DNA from: Paenibacillus sp. FSL H8-0537
Lineage (GTDB): Bacteria > Bacillota > Bacilli > Paenibacillales > Paenibacillaceae
Assembly (NCBI RefSeq): GCF_038051995.1
Contig: NZ_CP150290.1
Coordinates: 2,346,001-2,410,000 of the forward strand
Direction: 5' to 3'
Length of the DNA stretch: 64,000 nt
Positions 60,683 through 64,000 of the stretch are shown piece by piece. The notes beneath the pieces are model-generated. The model saw only the letters and a program-made list of their open reading frames with translations, made no database searches and was not told the origin of the DNA. The first letter of the stretch is position 1; every line of letters begins with the position of its first letter. A program made the position numbers and the translations under genes.

Positions 60683-61732
60683 TTAAGCCTCGCTCCGGCC
60701 CATTCGCTTGCGGATAATTAAATAAAGCCAGCCGAGACTGATCAGCCCGAATATCGGGTAAAGAGTAGATAGAAGCGGCCCAAATCCGATCTGGCTTGCC
60801 ATATAGCAGAACAGCAGAATAATCGTTGTGATGATCGAACGCGACCATTTTAGCCGCTCCTGCAGCTGGAGGGTAAGGCCGTAAATGTCGGCGATCAGGG
60901 TGGTGAAAATTTCGGCGAAAATCAAGAATACATAAATAAATTGCACGCCTTGCCCGAGCTGCTTGGCGATGCCACCCATTGGAATGGCATATTGTTGTAT
61001 GCCAGGCATATGTACGGACAGGGCAATATGGCCGGCAAGCAGCATGAAGCCAATGCCGAGACCGCCGAGCCAAGAGCCGATGATGATCACTTTACGGTCT
61101 CGTATTTCGGCTCCGAGCGGGACAAGCACCGCCTGCGACATGGACAGGTTGAAGGCAGCATACAGGAAAGGCGCTGCCCAAGCTGCCCATATGGAATGAT
61201 CGCTGGCAAGCGAGATAAAGCGCCCGGCGCCTGGCGTGTTGAATGTATCGATAATAATGAGGACGGTAAACAGCAGCATGACGGGAACGACGATCGCATT
61301 GACCATTAATATCGATTTCATCCCTTTGCGCAGCAGGAAATAACAGCCGACAATCGTAATGAGCAGGCCGGTTTGATAGGAAATATTCCAGTTTTCATAA
61401 AAAATTGTTCCGGCTCCCGCAAGCATAACGGCGGTGACACCGAGCAAAATAACGAACATAAAGTGGCTGATCCAACGGCCATATTGTTCGCCAAAGAGCG
61501 CCTTATTCAGATCTTCATACGATTTGGCGCGAATATCGCTGGCAATCAGCATCATTTTGGTGCCAAGCCAGATGAAGAGGACGGTTGCTAAAGCGATCGT
61601 AAACGTTCCCCAATAGCCGAAACGGGTGAAAAATTGTAAAATTTCCTGCCCTGTCGCAAACCCGGCTCCAACAACAGTACCCATATAGGTAGATGCTATT
61701 TGCAGCACCTTACCTGTTCGTTTCATTATCAT
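60683..61732 (-). CDS. YkvI-family membrane transporter
   Basis: COG3949 (YkvI-like) integral membrane protein of about ten helices in the amino-acid/polyamine transporter-like fold. The N-terminal MGTVVGAGFATGQEILQFF is the family signature (split: MGTVVGAGFATGQ, EILQFF). I start at the ATG at 61732, with GGGGAAGGG six bases upstream; a frame to 61792 lacks a site. 349 residues. Divergent from the ArsB-like gene with about 70 bases between the two starts. Substrate unknown. Confidence 0.85.
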   Translation of the reverse strand: MIMKRTGKVLQIASTYMGTVVGAGFATGQEILQFFTRFGYWGTFTIALATVLFIWLGTKMMLIASDIRAKSYEDLNKALFGEQYGRWISHFMFVILLGVTAVMLAGAGTIFYENWNISYQTGLLITIVGCYFLLRKGMKSILMVNAIVVPVMLLFTVLIIIDTFNTPGAGRFISLASDHSIWAAWAAPFLYAAFNLSMSQAVLVPLGAEIRDRKVIIIGSWLGGLGIGFMLLAGHIALSVHMPGIQQYAIPMGGIAKQLGQGVQFIYVFLIFAEIFTTLIADIYGLTLQLQERLKWSRSIITTIILLFCYMASQIGFGPLLSTLYPIFGLISLGWLYLIIRKRMGRSEA

Positions 61733-61804
61733 GATTTGCCCTTCCCCCGTTTCCGAACTCTTCTGCACATGCTTTATAGAAGGTATGTCCAAAACGGGAC
61801 GGGC

Positions 61805-63139
61805 ATGACTGCAAGTTCATCTGAGCGAAGGCAGGTTGGCACACAGGCGATGACTATGATTATTTCCATTATCGTATTTATTATCACATTGACACTTATA
61901 CTGGTGAAGCCAAAAGGCATGAATGAGGCTTTTATTGCGCTTGCCGGAGCCATTATTTTATTTGTTTTACAGCTGTTAAAGCTGGAGGATGTCGTATACA
62001 TCTGGGGATTTGTGTGGAATGCAACGTTTTCTTTGATTGGCATTATGATCTTTACGTCTCTGCTGGATCAAAATGGCTTTTTCCGCTGGGCGGCGCTGCA
62101 TATTGTGCATCGGTTTTTCCATCGGCCGCTGCTGCTGTTTACGATGCTGTCGCTGCTTGCTGCGGTGATTACGATTTTCTTCAACAACGATGGAACGATC
62201 TTGATAATGGTGCCGATTGTGCTCGAAGTAACAGCGCTGCTCAAGCTGTCCCGCAAGGGAAGGCTCGCCTATTTGCTTGGAATCGGGTTGATGGCGGATA
62301 CGGCCAGCGCTCCCCTGATGATGAGCAACTTGACGAATATTTTGACGGCTGATTTTTTTCATATTCCTTTTGATCTCTACGCCTCGAAAATGCTGCTGCC
62401 GGGAATTGCGGCCATTGGCGCGACCATTGCCGTATCGCTGGCTTTTTTCGGGCGGATGATCAAAAATGAGGAGAGCAGGGGCGAGATGCCAAAGGTATTT
62501 CCGCAGCCTGCGACCGCGCTGGGCAATATCACGCTGTTCCGGCTTTCTTGGGTCATTATCGTCATGATGATGGTCGGCTATTTGATGTCGGAGCACTTCG
62601 GCGTTCCCGCCTGCGCTATTGCGCTTGGCTGTGCTGGCATCCAATGGGCCGCTTCGGCTGTTTATAAACAGGTGAATGCCAAACAGACGGTACTGCGCGC
62701 ACCGTGGCTCATCATCGTATTTGCGCTGGCGATGAATTTGGTTGTGTACAGTTTGCATGTGCATGGGGCTGTAGCGTGGTTTCCGGACTTTATTTCGGCG
62801 GTTTCCAGCGGCTCGCCAATGGCCGGCATATTTGGGTCAGGACTGCTGTTTGCCCTGCTGGCGGCGGCTATTAATAATCTGCCAGCGGTTCTCATATCAT
62901 CGCTTGCGATCACCCAGGTGAACGGGCCTGATTATTTACCTTACGCCAGCCTGCTTGGAACGGCGATTGGGGCGAAGCTAACGCCCATCGGCTCGCTTGC
63001 TACGCTGCTGTGGCTGCAGCTAGTGAGTCAGGGAGGGGTAAAGGTGTCCTGGCGGGAGTATACGAAATATGGATTGCTGTTTACGTTTCCGATTTTGCTC
63101 ATTGCTTTACTAGTGCTGTGGCTGACCGGAGATTACTAA
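61805..63139 (+). CDS. ArsB/NhaD-like ion transporter
   Basis: Integral membrane protein of the ion transporter superfamily (ArsB/NhaD/SLC13-like), about eleven helices. SLLDQNGFFRW, FFNNDGTILIMVPIVLE and the paired late ADTASAPLMMSNLTNI and AAINNLPAVLISSL segments are the two NxP/N-rich half-sites typical of the superfamily; PYASLLGTAIGAKLTPIGSLATLLW completes it (in two parts). Could move arsenite, sodium/proton or a carboxylate; no arsR, arsC or arsA is nearby, so arsenic is only one option. The start at 61805 has a GGGACGGG site; 61850 or 61856 are alternatives. 444 residues. Confidence 0.82.
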   Translation: MTASSSERRQVGTQAMTMIISIIVFIITLTLILVKPKGMNEAFIALAGAIILFVLQLLKLEDVVYIWGFVWNATFSLIGIMIFTSLLDQNGFFRWAALHIVHRFFHRPLLLFTMLSLLAAVITIFFNNDGTILIMVPIVLEVTALLKLSRKGRLAYLLGIGLMADTASAPLMMSNLTNILTADFFHIPFDLYASKMLLPGIAAIGATIAVSLAFFGRMIKNEESRGEMPKVFPQPATALGNITLFRLSWVIIVMMMVGYLMSEHFGVPACAIALGCAGIQWAASAVYKQVNAKQTVLRAPWLIIVFALAMNLVVYSLHVHGAVAWFPDFISAVSSGSPMAGIFGSGLLFALLAAAINNLPAVLISSLAITQVNGPDYLPYASLLGTAIGAKLTPIGSLATLLWLQLVSQGGVKVSWREYTKYGLLFTFPILLIALLVLWLTGDY

Positions 63140-63141
63140 AA

Positions 63142-63855
63142 TTAGCTGCGGGCGAGCAGCTTAATAGATACGATTTCGCTTAATTCGGGATCAAGATCCA
63201 GCTTGAGCAGTGTCTTAGTTCCCTCATAGGCGATAATAAAGTCGCTCTGCGACGTCGGTTTGCCAAGCGCCTTAACGGCTGCTTTGGAATGGTCGCCAAT
63301 TTTAATGCCGCTCAGTCCGGTTTTTACTTTTTTATCATACACTTCAATGTATTGAATCGTGTTTTTGTCACTTAGGCCAATAGCGAAGCCGTCATATTCG
63401 TGGACTTCAATTTTAACCTGATTTTCCTCCTCCAGCGTGTAGGAATCGAGGGCGGCACCGAAAAGCTTCGTCATGGCCGCTTTGGAATCGCCGATCGCAA
63501 GGCCGAGCAAAGCCGGCTTGGCCGCATTCCATTTTCCTTCTTCCGTTGTCTTGGCTGGCGAAGATTTATTGCTCGATAAGCCGTTTGCTGCATTCACTTC
63601 GGTACTGGCATCTACATGATCTTCTACCGCCTGATTTTGCAGAGGGCTTTGCTTTTGCTCCAGAGTGTTTTCTAAATATGTTTTTTGCGGGCTGCCCGAT
63701 TGATTGAGCAGCTGCTCAGCCGTTAAGGGAGTACTTGCGCTTTGAGCCGCTTCGCTCGGCCGAGCCATGCTTTGGCAGCCAGCTGTTGCAATGGCAATGG
63801 CTACAACTGCCGCATATTTTGCAAGTCGATAAGGTGATTTCTTCATGTTCGTCAC
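63142..63855 (-). CDS. Lipoprotein with tandem GxxIGDS-type repeats
   Basis: Surface lipoprotein of unknown function. The signal peptide has basic residues (KKSPYRLAKY), a hydrophobic core and the lipobox ATAGC. A Ser/Gln/Glu-rich linker of about 85 residues follows. The folded part holds two related repeats, each opening with LGLAIGDSKAAMTKLFGAAL or GIKIGDHSKAAVKALGKP and ending in a beta-rich stretch, like DUF4309-type domains. I start at the GTG at 63855, with GCGAGGAG nine bases upstream; the ATG at 63882 and the ATG at 63846 are alternatives. About 237 residues. Convergent with the ArsB-like gene, 2 bases apart. Confidence 0.72.
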   Translation of the reverse strand: MTNMKKSPYRLAKYAAVVAIAIATAGCQSMARPSEAAQSASTPLTAEQLLNQSGSPQKTYLENTLEQKQSPLQNQAVEDHVDASTEVNAANGLSSNKSSPAKTTEEGKWNAAKPALLGLAIGDSKAAMTKLFGAALDSYTLEEENQVKIEVHEYDGFAIGLSDKNTIQYIEVYDKKVKTGLSGIKIGDHSKAAVKALGKPTSQSDFIIAYEGTKTLLKLDLDPELSEIVSIKLLARS

Positions 63856-64000
63856 TTTGCAGCGCTCCTCGCTTGTCATCAATGGATGATGCTTTTATTC
63901 TACTATAAGGTAAAACGGATGCTACTGGGAAAAAGTTTCTGTTAAGACCGAAAAAAATTGGTCAAACGACCCATTAATTCCTATGGGCGGAAACGAGAGG

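Noticed and set aside
61805..63139. Dedicated arsenite efflux system
   Set aside because: No arsR, arsC, arsA or acr3 genes nearby; the family also contains sodium/proton and carboxylate transporters.

Overview
The window looks like a stretch of chromosome from a spore-forming, plant-polysaccharide-degrading Firmicute, most likely Paenibacillus or a close relative. The evidence is a spoVAC-spoVAD-spoVAE cluster, the Firmicute yqe operon order, class Ib nrdIEF, a CUT1 sugar ABC style without its own ATPase, YesM/YesN-type two-component regulation and strong AGGAGG-type ribosome sites. I saw no rRNA, tRNA, CRISPR array, prophage or insertion sequence.

Layout. 1-4.3 kb: a partial DHA2-type drug exporter, an ANT(4')-like aminoglycoside nucleotidyltransferase, an Eis-like GNAT acetyltransferase and degraded small ORFs. 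4.3-21.1 kb: sugar locus 1, with an AraC regulator divergent from a GH35 beta-galactosidase, then a GH95 alpha-fucosidase/galactosidase, a collapsed GH3 relic, a YesM kinase and YesN response regulator, a metal-dependent cyclase-family hydrolase, two permeases, a lipoprotein binding protein and a GH42 beta-galactosidase. None of the glycosidases shows a signal peptide, so oligosaccharides are probably imported intact and trimmed in the cytoplasm.

21.2-23.4 kb: a 35-residue membrane ORF and spoVAC/AD/AE (dipicolinate uptake by the forespore). 23.5-28.0 kb: a MoxR ATPase / DUF58 / membrane transglutaminase trio. 28.1-34.4 kb: yqeG-yqeH-aroE-yhbY-nadD-yqeK-rsfS-cvfB-yqeM, the ribosome assembly and NAD/shikimate housekeeping operon. 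34.6-39.4 kb: thymidine kinase (with an unusual Walker A), a small coiled-coil protein and nrdI-nrdE-nrdF behind a probable NrdR box pair. 39.5-42.7 kb: small metabolic genes (GNAT, GyrI-like, PhzF, DUF2164, YjjG-like nucleotidase).

43-57.2 kb: sugar locus 2, with a GH42 beta-galactosidase divergent from an lplB/lplC/binding-protein set, a membrane-anchored AraC regulator, and a tightly coupled four-gene unit (YetA/PcRGLX-like protein, DUF1961, a CE4 deacetylase without signal peptide, an FG-GAP/PL11-like propeller protein). This looks like cytoplasmic breakdown of rhamnogalacturonan fragments and is the most interesting functional unit here. 57.3-64 kb: a YdeI-family protein, a diguanylate cyclase, a GT4 glycosyltransferase, a YkvI-like transporter divergent from an ArsB/NhaD-like transporter, and a repeat-containing lipoprotein.

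Non-coding signals include a two-hairpin element present twice (10.7 and 35.2 kb), a promoter motif shared with fixed spacing by the GH95 gene and the locus-1 ABC operon, and a TTGCA-N6-TGCA motif on both sides of locus 2.
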